Source: Streptomyces kurssanovii (GTDB lineage: Bacteria > Actinomycetota > Actinomycetes > Streptomycetales > Streptomycetaceae). Taken from it: a stretch of DNA of 64,000 nucleotides. Below, in pieces: positions 17,501 through 24,819 of this stretch. Made by a program: the position numbers and the translations under genes. The stretch spans positions 1-64,000 of the forward strand of contig NZ_BMTN01000027.1 of NCBI RefSeq assembly GCF_014649695.1, written 5' to 3'. Numbering within the stretch: the first letter of the stretch is position 1; each line of letters begins with the position of its first letter. The notes below the pieces were generated by a model. It was given only the letters and a program-made list of their open reading frames with translations, had not been told where the DNA came from and did no database searches.

Positions 17501-17891
17501 CACCGTCACACTCGAGCCGGGCGTCACGCTGCTCATCGAGCTGGAGGCCGTCTCCGACGCCGACGAGCGCGGCTACCGCAGCGTGCTGGCCACGCTCAAC
17601 GGCCAGTTGCGGCCGGTGTCGGTACGCGACAGGTCCGTCGCCACCGAGGTCAAGGCGGCGGAGAAGGCCGACCGCGGCAACGAGGGCCACGTCGCGGCAC
17701 CGTTCGCCGGAGTGGTCACGCTCCAGGTGGAGGAGGGCGCGTCGGTGTCGGCCGGCCAGACCGTCGCCACCATCGAGGCGATGAAGATGGAGGCGTCGAT
17801 CACCGCCCAGGCCTCGGGCACGGTGCGCCGCCTCGCGATCGGCAGGATCCAGCAGGTCGAGGCGGGCGGCCTGCTCATCGAGATCGGCTGA
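14517..17891 (+). CDS. pyc: Pyruvate carboxylase
   Basis: A 1124-residue single-chain pyruvate carboxylase of full length. The biotin carboxylase half (about 1-455) has GYGFLSENP, the ATP-grasp GGGGRGMR and the EMNPRIQVEHTVTE motif. The carboxyltransferase half (about 515-800) has DTTFRDAHQSL, DIFRIFDALND and HLHTHDTAGG (metal site). The biotinyl domain at the C-terminus carries EAMKMEAS, with the biotin lysine near residue 1090. ATG 14517 is preferred to TTG 14514 because GGGGAG is better spaced. It converts pyruvate to oxaloacetate to refill the TCA cycle. It is monocistronic, with a terminator after it. Confidence 0.97.
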   Translation: MFGKVLVANRGEIAIRAFRAAFELGISTVAVFPYEDRNSLHRAKADEAYQIGEPGHPVRAYLSVDEVIKAARKAGADAIYPGYGFLSENPDLAAACAEAGIAFVGPPASVLHLTGNKSRAVAAAREAGVPVLKSSEPSEDVDALVAASEDIGFPVFVKAVAGGGGRGMRRVAEPGELREAIDAAMREARSAFGDATVFLEQAVVNPRHIEVQILADAEGNVVHLYERDCSVQRRHQKVVEIAPAPNLDPELRARICADAVAFARHIGYVNAGTVEFLVDERGNHVFIEMNPRIQVEHTVTEQVTGRDLVIGQLRIAAGMTLPELRLTQDDIVLNGSALQCRITTEDPANGFRPDTGTISAYRSPGGPGVRLDGGTVHTGAEVSAHFDSMLVKLTCHGHDFANAARRARRAIAEFRIRGVATNLPFLGAVLDHPAFRAGRITTSFIDEHPELMRARPSADRGSRMLSYLAEITVNQPYGPRPDVIDPADKLPAVPLGEPPAGSRQRLAALGPEAFAAELRAQSAVAVTDTTFRDAHQSLLATRVRTRDLLAVAPHVARSAPQLLSLECWGGATYDVALRFLAEDPWERLAKIREAVPNICTQMLLRGRNTVGYTPYPTEVTEAFVAEAAKTGMDIFRIFDALNDVSQMRPAIDAVRATGTSVAEVALCYTADLSDPRESLYTLDYYLRLAEQIVDAGAHVLAIKDMAGLLRPPAARTLVTALRERFDLPVHLHTHDTAGGQLGTLIAAIDAGVDAVDAAVASMAGTTSQPPLSALVAATDHTERATGLSLQAVGDLEPYWEATRKVYAPFESGLASPTGRIYHHEIPGGQLSNLRQQAIALGLGDRFELIEDCYAAADRMLGRLVKVTPSSKVVGDLALHLVGAGVSASDFESDPGKFDVPDSVIGFLRGELGDPPGGWPEPFRTRALQGRPAKAETPQLSGEDREGLAQSPRATLNRLLFPGPTKEFNAHREAYGDTSVLPTRDFLYGLETETEHTVTLEPGVTLLIELEAVSDADERGYRSVLATLNGQLRPVSVRDRSVATEVKAAEKADRGNEGHVAAPFAGVVTLQVEEGASVSAGQTVATIEAMKMEASITAQASGTVRRLAIGRIQQVEAGGLLIEIG

Positions 17892-17913
17892 CCGACCCGT
17901 CCGGCACAGAACG

Positions 17914-17955
17914 GAAGGGCCGGGCCCGGTGCTTCGGCGCCGGGCCCGGCCCTTC
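17914..17955 (+). terminator. Terminator of pyc
   Basis: A 16-bp perfect stem (17914-17929 with 17940-17955) has a 10-nt loop containing TTCG. It lies 22 bases beyond the pyc stop. From 17956 to 18186 there is no gene; its later part is distinctly AT-richer and holds the promoter of the next island. Confidence 0.85.
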
Positions 17956-18186
17956 TCTCGTCCTTGCGAGGGCCAGGGCGGCCGGAGCTCGCAGGACGGA
18001 ATCACGGCGGACGTCAAGACATCGCAAAGTGTCGGACATACACCCATGATCGATTTCTGCGCGCAGATACCCTACGCCTGTCTTTGTGCGAGATTCCGCG
18101 ACATGTCTCACCGAGTTCCCTGTGCACAAATCTTCCGATCGGTGGCACCGCGCCCTTCGTGAAGCACACAGATTGGGGCCAGCCCT

Positions 18187-18798
18187 GTGCCGGACATGAA
18201 TTCCGCGATGACCGTGGGCGGCCTGGTCGTAGGGCTGGCCGGCGTGCTCCTCACCATCTTCTACGCACGAAAAGCGGAGCGCTTGAACAGCATCCGCAAG
18301 CGTCTGGACTGGTCCGACCTGCAGGCCGCGGCCTCCGATCTCTCACAGAAGATCAGGGCGGACTTCACACCGACGGCGGTCGTGACGCCGGGCCTGACGG
18401 GAGCCACCTTCGCGAACCTCCTCGTCACCGATCTCCCGAACCAGCCACCCGTCTATGTCGGCATACGGACCTGGAAGGAAGCGGCCCACTCCGCGGGGTA
18501 CACCTCCGATTCCTTCCGGATCGAGACCAAGAAGTGGATCGTCGAGATCCCCGCGTCCGTATCGGCTCTCATAGAGAGTCAGGGCGACATACTCATCGTC
18601 GACGACTTCGCCATGTCCGGTGACTTCCTGGAGATGCTGAGGACAGAACTGGTCGCAGCGGGGTTCCAGAAGGAACAGATCCACTCATGCTCGCTCGCGG
18701 TGACCAAGGTGGCCATCAAGAATCACAAGGCCCCTGACTACTACTGGTGGATCGCCGACGACGACGACTTTTACTTCCCCTGGGGGAAAGCACGATGA
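18187..18798 (+). CDS. Membrane-anchored phosphoribosyltransferase-like protein
   Basis: About 203 residues. Residues 8-28 (VGGLVVGLAGVLLTIFYARK) make an N-terminal membrane anchor. The C-terminal half carries a PRPP-loop sequence ILIVDDFAMSGDF, the type I phosphoribosyltransferase signature. Known members of this fold are soluble nucleotide-salvage enzymes or regulators, so the anchor is unusual. GTG 18187 or ATG 18196 could be the start; neither has a strong ribosome binding site. Its stop overlaps the next gene by 4 bp, so it is coupled to an inositol-phosphatase-like enzyme. The acceptor substrate is unknown. Confidence 0.65.
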   Translation: MPDMNSAMTVGGLVVGLAGVLLTIFYARKAERLNSIRKRLDWSDLQAAASDLSQKIRADFTPTAVVTPGLTGATFANLLVTDLPNQPPVYVGIRTWKEAAHSAGYTSDSFRIETKKWIVEIPASVSALIESQGDILIVDDFAMSGDFLEMLRTELVAAGFQKEQIHSCSLAVTKVAIKNHKAPDYYWWIADDDDFYFPWGKAR

Positions 18799-19631
18799 CC
18801 CGGAGCGAAGATTTCTTCGCCATCTGCGAAGAGGTGGTCAGGACCGTGGAGAGGGAGGCCTCGCGTGTCCCTGCCTACAGCACCTGCCACAGGAATCCAC
18901 GGCAGGTCCAGACGAAGACGTCCATCGGCGACGTGATCACCCAGCTCGACCGAACCATAGAGACCAGCCTCATCCAACGGCTGACGGACATCCTTCCCGG
19001 TTCCCAGGTGATCGGCGAAGAGTCGGGCAAGCACGGCGAAGGGCTGCTGAACTGGGTCATCGACCCCATCGACGGATCGACGAACGTCCTGCACGGCATG
19101 CCGCACGCGGCTGTTTCCGTCGCCCTGTGCGAAGGGGCGATCCCCAGGGTCGGCGTGGTGCACAACCCCTTCACCGGAGAGAGCTACTACGCGGTGGCCG
19201 GTGCGGGCGCGTTCTCGCGCACCCGGCAGGGGGACGCCTCGGACGCCTCGCACAAACCCGTCGAGGTGTCACCGAACACACAACTGGAGCAGTCCCTGCT
19301 CGGGTTCGGGCTCCCCTACGACCGGAGCAAAGCACCCAGGATCTTCTCCGTCGCGGAACGCGCCTTCGCCCGGTGCCAGGACCTGAGGCGACGCGGCAGC
19401 GCCGCGCTGGACCTGGTCTCCGTGGCCACCGGGGAGCTCGACGGCTACTTCGAGCTGGATCTGCGCGTGTGGGACGTCGCCGCCGCCGGTCTCATCCTCC
19501 AAGAAGCGGGCGGCGCCCTCAGTTCCTGGGACGGCGCGGCCCTCCAATGGGATTCTCCGGAGAGGAAACTGGACGTGCTTGCGACCAACGGCGCGATCCA
19601 CAACGCCATGCGGGGATTCCTGCGGGAGTGA
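18795..19631 (+). CDS. Inositol monophosphatase family protein
   Basis: A 278-residue member of the inositol monophosphatase/CysQ/FBPase family. The metal-binding motifs are intact: GEESGKHG (E-E site), WVIDPIDGSTNVLHG (DPIDGT-type motif) and the late VWDVAAAGLILQEAGG. It hydrolyses a phosphate monoester such as inositol phosphate, histidinol phosphate or 3'-phosphoadenosine phosphate. Its ATG overlaps the upstream PRPP-binding gene (ATGA) and a glycosyltransferase follows 33 bases later. The group may make or modify a phosphorylated sugar, which is inference from context. Confidence 0.85.
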   Translation: MTRSEDFFAICEEVVRTVEREASRVPAYSTCHRNPRQVQTKTSIGDVITQLDRTIETSLIQRLTDILPGSQVIGEESGKHGEGLLNWVIDPIDGSTNVLHGMPHAAVSVALCEGAIPRVGVVHNPFTGESYYAVAGAGAFSRTRQGDASDASHKPVEVSPNTQLEQSLLGFGLPYDRSKAPRIFSVAERAFARCQDLRRRGSAALDLVSVATGELDGYFELDLRVWDVAAAGLILQEAGGALSSWDGAALQWDSPERKLDVLATNGAIHNAMRGFLRE

Positions 19632-19664
19632 CGGGGGGCCGACGTCACACTGCGAAGCGGGGGA

Positions 19665-20636
19665 ATGATTGTGTCAGCGCGCATCAGCATCGTGGTCCCG
19701 ACCTCTTTCCGCACGGACAAGGTGCGGAAATCCGTCCGGTCGGTACTCGCCCAGTCCATGCCCGACCTGGAACTGATCGTGGTGAACAACGGGCAGCCGC
19801 CGGCCGTCGCGTCGTCCATTTTGGGCGACATCACCGATTCTCGTCTACGCATCGTCACCCTCCACCGGAACTCCTTCTTCTGTGCTCCCGTGAACCACGG
19901 CGTGTCGGTTTCCTCCGCGCCCTATGTGGCCACGCTGAACGACGACGCCTGGCTGGCCGGCGATTGGGCCGAGAACGTCCTTTCCACGTTCGAGAGAAAC
20001 CCTGACGCAGGGTCCGTCGCCTCGCTGATCGTCCAGGCGAACGACCCGACGCTGATCGACTCGGCAGGCAGCCACGTCGACCTCTGGGGCCGTGCGTCCA
20101 ACCTCCTGTGGGGCGCACCACTGTCGTCCACCCCGGGCAGCGCGTCACCGGTCTTCTCCGTGTCGAGCTGCTGTGCGGCCTATCGCCGCGCGTCATGGGA
20201 CGCGGCCGGCGGACTGGACGAGGACTTCACCGCATACCTGGAGGACGTGGACCTGGGCTTCCGGATGCAGCTGATGGGTATGACCTGCCTTTTCGAGCCG
20301 GGCTGCCGCGCGTACCACTACGGCTCGGGCACGCCTACGCCGTCGGCCTACAAGGCGTTCCTCATAGAGCGCAACCACGTGTGGAACATGGTCAAGAACT
20401 TCCCGAGTGCCTTACTGAGGCGACGTGCACTTCCGATCATGAAGGCCCACTCCCGTCCTGTGGTCCTGCAGAACGGCAGTTCACTGGGTTCGTTCCTGTC
20501 CGGCAAAGCGGCAGCGGCCGTGCTGTCCCGGAGAATGCTGCGGAAACGGGAGACCATCCAGCGGTCCCGGCGCATTTCCGTATCGGCTCTGGAGGCCCTT
20601 CTGATGCCGACCGCGCCTCCGGTCTGCAAGCTCTGA
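19665..20636 (+). CDS. Family 2 glycosyltransferase
   Basis: A 323-residue GT2 (GT-A fold) enzyme: ISIVVPTSFRTDKVRKSVRS at the N-terminus, LIVVNNG, the metal-binding LNDDAW and the downstream DEDFTAYLEDVDLGFRMQL, a rhamnosyltransferase-like ED-DLG motif. ATG 19665 follows GCGGGGGA. It transfers a sugar from a nucleotide donor; the acceptor is unknown. It is the third gene of the plus-strand island and uses less biased codons than the neighbouring core genes, which fits horizontal acquisition. Confidence 0.85.
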   Translation: MIVSARISIVVPTSFRTDKVRKSVRSVLAQSMPDLELIVVNNGQPPAVASSILGDITDSRLRIVTLHRNSFFCAPVNHGVSVSSAPYVATLNDDAWLAGDWAENVLSTFERNPDAGSVASLIVQANDPTLIDSAGSHVDLWGRASNLLWGAPLSSTPGSASPVFSVSSCCAAYRRASWDAAGGLDEDFTAYLEDVDLGFRMQLMGMTCLFEPGCRAYHYGSGTPTPSAYKAFLIERNHVWNMVKNFPSALLRRRALPIMKAHSRPVVLQNGSSLGSFLSGKAAAAVLSRRMLRKRETIQRSRRISVSALEALLMPTAPPVCKL

Positions 20637-20786
20637 TCGCCGGGAAGCAGGACGGGACCGCCACGCGGTCAGCGCCCGTGCGCGACCCCGTAGGCCCGGG
20701 CGACCTCGACGAGATCCGGACCGGGCGGGAGGCGCGCGTACCGCTGCCCGGGCCGCTGTTCCGCGACTCCCCGCAGGGCCCGGCGG

Positions 20787-21068
20787 ATGCACTCGGTGCG
20801 GGAGATCCACGCCGAGCCCGCGGCGGCGGCTTCCCCGCGGGGCAGACAGGTGCTGGCGAACTTCCCCGACGCCGAGGTGGTCCGCACCGACTCCCACTGG
20901 CGCCTCCCCGAGCTTCACGGCAGCAAGGGGAACGCCGAGCGCTGGGTGCGGATCAAGAGCACGGTCCTGGTCGTCGGCGAGAAGGAGACGCTCACCGTGC
21001 GGCCCAACGGCCGATCAGCGCCCCTGCCGGTGCGGTCGCAGTGCGGCGACAGCACCGGCGGGACGTGA
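20787..21068 (+). pseudogene. Truncated spore photoproduct lyase family gene (N-terminal fragment)
   Basis: The frame encodes VREIHAEPAAAASPRGRQVL and then HWRLPELHGSKGNAERWVRI, followed by RPNGRSA. This matches the N-terminal region of actinobacterial spore photoproduct lyase-family (radical SAM) proteins. It ends at residue 93, before any CxxxCxxC cluster, in sequence that no longer matches. Only the first quarter remains, so no enzyme can be made. It is next to the light-responsive lit genes. The bases between 20637 and 20786 show nothing certain. Confidence 0.6.
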
Positions 21069-21081
21069 CGCCGGACCGCGA

Positions 21082-21663
21082 TCAGGACGGCGGCATCAGC
21101 ACGGTGTCGATCAGGTGCACGGTCGCGTTCTCCGTCTTGACGTCACCGCAGACGATCGAGGACGAGTCGTTCACCGTGAACCGGTCCCCGGACCCGGACG
21201 TCGTCAACTGGCCGCCCTGCATACTCGTGAAGGTGCCGTTCGGCAGCTTGTCGACCGTCACCTTCTCCTCCACCACGTGGTAGGTGAGCAGGTTCGTCAG
21301 CTCGGCCTTGTCGTTGAGGATGGCGTCGAGATCCGCCTTGGGGATCTTCTCGAACGCGTCGTTGGTCGGCGCGAACACCGTGATGTTCTGGGCGTTGTTG
21401 AGCGTGTCGACCAGTCCCGCCTTTTCCACGGCGGTCGCGAGCGTGGACAGTTCGGGGTTGCTCGCCGCCGCCGTGGCGACCGGCTGGCCCGCCATTTCGG
21501 CGGGGCTGCCCGGGCCGCTGGTCGGCAGGGAGGCGCAGGCGGGACCGAACGGCCGGCCCGTGCCTTCGGCCTGCGCGACCGGGGCGAGGGCGACGAGCCC
21601 GAGGGGGAGCAGGAGGCCGGCGGCACCGGCGAGGGCCGCACTCCTGAAGCGGTTGGTGTTCAT
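21082..21663 (-). CDS. Secreted fasciclin-domain protein
   Basis: A 193-residue exported protein. Residues 1-32 are a signal peptide (hydrophobic stretch, cleavage expected after APVAQA). The rest is one FAS1 domain: VEKAGLVDTLNNAQNITVFA, then APTNDAF, LLTYHVVEEKVT and a C-terminal ATVHLIDTVLMPPS. FAS1 proteins act at the cell surface in adhesion or wall contact. The order sigma factor, anti-sigma factor, fasciclin protein copies the mycobacterial sigK-rskA-mpt70/mpt83 arrangement, so it is probably a target of the sigma factor. Confidence 0.9.
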   Translation of the reverse strand: MNTNRFRSAALAGAAGLLLPLGLVALAPVAQAEGTGRPFGPACASLPTSGPGSPAEMAGQPVATAAASNPELSTLATAVEKAGLVDTLNNAQNITVFAPTNDAFEKIPKADLDAILNDKAELTNLLTYHVVEEKVTVDKLPNGTFTSMQGGQLTTSGSGDRFTVNDSSSIVCGDVKTENATVHLIDTVLMPPS

Positions 21664-21807
21664 GAGCTTTCACCTTTGCTGGGAGGGGCGACGGGCTCTT
21701 GCCGCTGCCCGTCACATCAATCCCTTCGGCCTGCGCGCCTTCGGCGGATGCCGTACCACCCGTCTTTTTTATGCCATTTCGTCGACACGCCCGGGGTGGT
21801 GGCCGCG

Positions 21808-22578
21808 TCAGCCGACGAGGGTGCCCCGCACGACGCTGTGTCCGGAGTGAGCCGGCTTCCCGTCGTACATCTGGACGGAGACGTCCACCACCGGGTAGGC
21901 GGGCAGGTCGACCACGTGGGGCACCGGCAGGGTCGACCTGCCGTCCTCACCCAGCGCGCCGACGGGGATGAGCCGGCGCCCCGCGGGGTCCATGAGCCAG
22001 ACCTCGAAGTAGCCCTTGATGTCGGGAAGGTTGTGCACGGTGATCTGGAGCACCCGGCCTTCGGCGGAGCTGTCCGCGAGAAGGGCCGTCCCGGAGGCGC
22101 TGTGGCCCGGTCGGGGGGCGAGACGGTGCGGCGCGCCGACGTTCTGCAACGTCTGGGGCCGGCTCTCGTGCGCCCACCATGCGACGCCGCCTCCGGTGGC
22201 GAGCCCTACAGCGAGGGTGAGAGCGGCAAGCGCACGGGAGGGCCGGTGACCGCCCCACGGGGGCCGCAGCGAGGAGGTTACGGTCGGTGCGGCCGGGGGC
22301 TGGCAGGAAGGGGTTCCCCGGGGCGGATCAGCGGTTTCCAGCTCACGCTGGATCGAACGCCACACCCGGTCGGGCGGCTCCGTCATCGGATCGCCGGGGC
22401 CGGCGGAGCGCGCGGCGCGGACCACGGCACGCAGCGCCTTGAGTTCGCCTCGGCACTCCGGGCACACCGCGAGGTGCAGACGCGGCCCGGCGAGGCGTGC
22501 GGAGTTCCCTCTCCCGCCGTTGTCTCCGCGGTCCAGCGCGATCTCGGCCAGGTCGGCGGGGTCGACGTGGTCAGCCAC
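21808..22578 (-). CDS. Anti-sigma factor, RskA-like, membrane-bound
   Basis: A 256-residue protein starting at GTG 22576-22578 (GGGAGGACCGG upstream). The N-terminal cytoplasmic part has a zinc-type HLAVCPECRGEL motif, followed by a single membrane segment (ALAALTLAVGLATGGGVAWW) and an extracellular beta-rich anti-sigma-K domain (GYFEVWLMDPAGRRLIPVG). It should hold the ECF sigma factor encoded upstream at the membrane until a signal triggers release. It is placed between the sigma gene and the fasciclin gene on the same strand. Confidence 0.88.
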   Translation of the reverse strand: MADHVDPADLAEIALDRGDNGGRGNSARLAGPRLHLAVCPECRGELKALRAVVRAARSAGPGDPMTEPPDRVWRSIQRELETADPPRGTPSCQPPAAPTVTSSLRPPWGGHRPSRALAALTLAVGLATGGGVAWWAHESRPQTLQNVGAPHRLAPRPGHSASGTALLADSSAEGRVLQITVHNLPDIKGYFEVWLMDPAGRRLIPVGALGEDGRSTLPVPHVVDLPAYPVVDVSVQMYDGKPAHSGHSVVRGTLVG

Positions 22579-22764
22579 CCGGTCCTCCCTTCCGCGCTGT
22601 TCACCTGAACCCCGGCCCGCCCTGTCGTGGGGCGGAAACGGCGGCCTGTGCACACAGAAGGCACACCACCACTTCCCTCGCGTGCCGGCCGGCGGATGCC
22701 ACCGGCCCCGGCGGACACGCACGACACCGGACGGAGTGCCCCGGGGCGTGGTCGGGTGCGGCTG

Positions 22765-23370
22765 TCAGTACCGCAGACGTGCCTCCTCGACACGACGGCG
22801 CAGCAGGTGCATTCCGCGCCGGGCGTGACTCTTCACCGTCCCCAGCGGCAGACCAGTACGCTGCGCGATCTGGACCTGGGTCAGGTCGCCGTAGAAGGCC
22901 AGGGCGAGGATCTCCCGTTGCGCCGGAGGCAGCCTGCGCAACTCGTCCGCGACGAGCACCCGGTCGAGGACCGCCTCAGGGGTCGCCTCCCACCGCTCCA
23001 CGGCCGGCATCTCGGCCGCCGCGGCGCCGGCGATCCGGGCCCTGCGCGTGCGTGCCGCCAGCGCGTCCACGACTTTGCGCCGGGTTATACCGACCAGCCA
23101 GGCGCCCAGCGGTCCGCGCTCCGGGCGGAAACCGGCCCGCCCCCGCCATGCCGCGAGGAAGACCTGCTGGGTGACGTCCTCGGCCTCTTTGGCATCACCG
23201 AGGGTGCGAGTGGCCATGGTGTGCACCATGGCTCCCCACCGGCGATAGATCGCGGCGAACACCTGCTCGTCCCCGAGCAGCAGCCCTTGGGCGAGCCGCT
23301 CGGACTCCCTCGTCTCCTCGACGGGTGCGTACAGGGCGCTTGCGGGCACCTTCACCGGCGTTGCACTCAT
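22765..23370 (-). CDS. litS: ECF sigma factor (SigK/LitS type)
   Basis: A 201-residue ECF sigma factor. Region 2 covers about 30-95 (FAAIYRRWGAMVHTMATRTL, then EDVTQQVFLAAWRG). Region 4 is near 140-195 (LPPAQREILALAFYGDLTQV, then GLPLGTVKSHARRGMHLL). The ATG follows GGAGGGAGC. In Streptomyces coelicolor the ECF factor LitS, next to litR, drives light-dependent transcription of the crt genes. The same neighbours are present here, so I use the name litS on synteny. The anti-sigma and fasciclin genes downstream also make it SigK-like. Confidence 0.85.
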   Translation of the reverse strand: MSATPVKVPASALYAPVEETRESERLAQGLLLGDEQVFAAIYRRWGAMVHTMATRTLGDAKEAEDVTQQVFLAAWRGRAGFRPERGPLGAWLVGITRRKVVDALAARTRRARIAGAAAAEMPAVERWEATPEAVLDRVLVADELRRLPPAQREILALAFYGDLTQVQIAQRTGLPLGTVKSHARRGMHLLRRRVEEARLRY

Positions 23371-23478
23371 GCTGCGCTCCCTCCGCCGGACCGTGCGTAC
23401 CGCGGCGGTCCCGATACGGTCCGGTGACCTCGTGGTTCGCGCCGTTGCGCGACGGGCCCAGTGTTCGACGGCACAAAC

Positions 23479-23497
23479 GACGCAAGCAACATGCGTC
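23479..23497. promoter_or_regulatory. Inverted repeat in the litS-litR divergent promoter region
   Basis: GACGCA (23479-23484) and TGCGTC (23492-23497) form an inverted repeat nested in a wider imperfect one (ACGACGC and GCGTCGT) that reaches 23510. MerR-type LitR/CarH repressors bind palindromes in the promoter of their own gene, so this is a candidate LitR operator. Confidence 0.5.
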
Positions 23498-23521
23498 GAT
23501 TGCGCGTCGTATCATGGCCGT

Positions 23522-24535
23522 GTGGACGCCAGGGACGACGCACGCCCGGGAACGGGCGCCGGCCTCACCACCGGCGCGGTGGCGCGCCGCTTCGGCGTCG
23601 CGCCCACGACGCTGCGCTCCTGGGACCAGCGGTACGGCATCGGGCCGGCCGCGCACGAGGGCGGCAAGCACCGGCGGTGGACCGCCGCGGACCTGGCGCT
23701 CCTGGAGCGCATGTGCGCGCTCACCAACGCGGGCCTGCCGCCGGCCGAGGCCGCTCGCGTCGCTCGCGCGGAGACACGTACCGCGCCGGAGCCGAAGGCC
23801 CCCGGCACGGACGGCGGCCCGAGCGCCCCCGCTCCCGACGGTCCGGCCGCGGCGCGTTCCACGGCACGCCGCCGTGCCGGAAGCGGGCTGCAGTTGGGGG
23901 ACGCCCGGGTGGAGTGCAAAGGGCTGGCCCGCGCGGCGCTGCGCCTCGACTCGCACGCCGTGGACCGCCTGCTGGAAGCGGTGATCGCCAAGCACGGCAT
24001 CGTGGCGGCATGGACGGAGGTCGTCGTCCCGACACTGAGGGCCGTCGGCCGCAAATGGGAGAGCTCGGGGGAGAAGTACGTCGAGGTGGAGCACCTGCTG
24101 TCATGGCACGTCTCCAGCGCCCTGCACCGCCGCCGGGCCGTCCCCGACGACGGTCCGACCGCGGATCCTGTCGTGCTCGCGTGCGTCCCCGGCGAGACCC
24201 ACACCCTGCCGCTCGAGGCTCTCACAGCGGCCCTCGCCGAGCGGGGGCTGCCGGTCCGGATGTTCGGCGCCGCGCTGCCTGCCGAGGCCCTGATCGAGGC
24301 GGTCCGCAGAACCGGCCCGAGCGCTGTCGCGCTGTGGGCGCAGTCCCGGACGACAGCGAGCCGACCGCTCGCCCAGCACGTCGCGCACATGACCTGGGGC
24401 GTGCGGGGGGCACGCCGGCAGCCGGCCGTGCTGACGGTGGGCCCGGGATGGACGGCGCCGCTCGTGCCAGGAACGCTGCACCCGCTCGGGCTCCGTGAAG
24501 CGGTGGACACGGTCGCCTCGGTCCTCGGCCGCTGA
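23522..24535 (+). CDS. litR: LitR/CarH-type MerR regulator with cobalamin-binding-like domain
   Basis: A 337-residue protein. Residues 10-75 form a MerR helix-turn-helix (TGAVARRFGVAPTTLRSWDQ, RYGIG). A helical linker domain carries a W-x-EVEHLLSWHV light-sensing-type segment. The C-terminal Rossmann-like domain has VPGETHTLPLEALTAALAER, an E-x-H version of the B12 motif known in CarH/LitR. In the dark such proteins bind adenosylcobalamin and repress; light breaks the cofactor. GTG 23522 is chosen as start; its ribosome binding site is weak. It is divergent from litS and lies directly upstream of crtE. Confidence 0.88.
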   Translation: MDARDDARPGTGAGLTTGAVARRFGVAPTTLRSWDQRYGIGPAAHEGGKHRRWTAADLALLERMCALTNAGLPPAEAARVARAETRTAPEPKAPGTDGGPSAPAPDGPAAARSTARRRAGSGLQLGDARVECKGLARAALRLDSHAVDRLLEAVIAKHGIVAAWTEVVVPTLRAVGRKWESSGEKYVEVEHLLSWHVSSALHRRRAVPDDGPTADPVVLACVPGETHTLPLEALTAALAERGLPVRMFGAALPAEALIEAVRRTGPSAVALWAQSRTTASRPLAQHVAHMTWGVRGARRQPAVLTVGPGWTAPLVPGTLHPLGLREAVDTVASVLGR

Positions 24536-24572
24536 CAAGACCCTGTTCGGAGCAGTGTCCCCCGCTCCTGAC

Positions 24573-24620
24573 AAGGCGGCGCCCCGCCTTCGGTGGTTGC
24601 CTGAGCGAGAGGCAACAACC
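24573..24620 (+). terminator. Two hairpins between litR and crtE
   Basis: AAGGCGG/CCGCCTT (24573-24579 with 24584-24590) and GGTGGTTGCC/GGCAACAACC (24592-24601 with 24611-24620, one mismatch) lie about 40-85 bases past the litR stop. They could end litR transcription. The remainder of 24536-24819 should hold the crtE promoter, expected to be litS-dependent, but I cannot mark its boxes. Confidence 0.4.
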
Positions 24621-24819
24621 GAGCGAGGACCAGCCGTGACGCCCAAGGCACCTGACGCCACCCTTCCTGGAACGCCGTCGCAGGACGACGGAACGGAAGG
24701 CCGCCGGCCAGGCTCGCGGCCGCCCCTGGGAGGACGACGGACAACTCAGCGCATCCGGTGACGCCTTCCGAGCGGAAGTGGCGGTGTTCGAGGAGTCGCG
24801 AGGCCCGGAAGGGGGCTGC

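Noticed and set aside
14091-18047. A 1318-codon open frame on the minus strand opposite pyruvate carboxylase
   Set aside because: It is the antisense of a strongly GC3-biased real gene; it has no conserved motif, and the plus-strand frame has every pyruvate carboxylase signature.
20669-20887. A 72-codon minus-strand frame (ISRTECIRRALRGVAEQRPG and on) between the GT2 and fasciclin genes
   Set aside because: Codon use is plausible, but it overlaps the better supported spore photoproduct lyase fragment and has no recognisable family. It may be the end of a lost gene.
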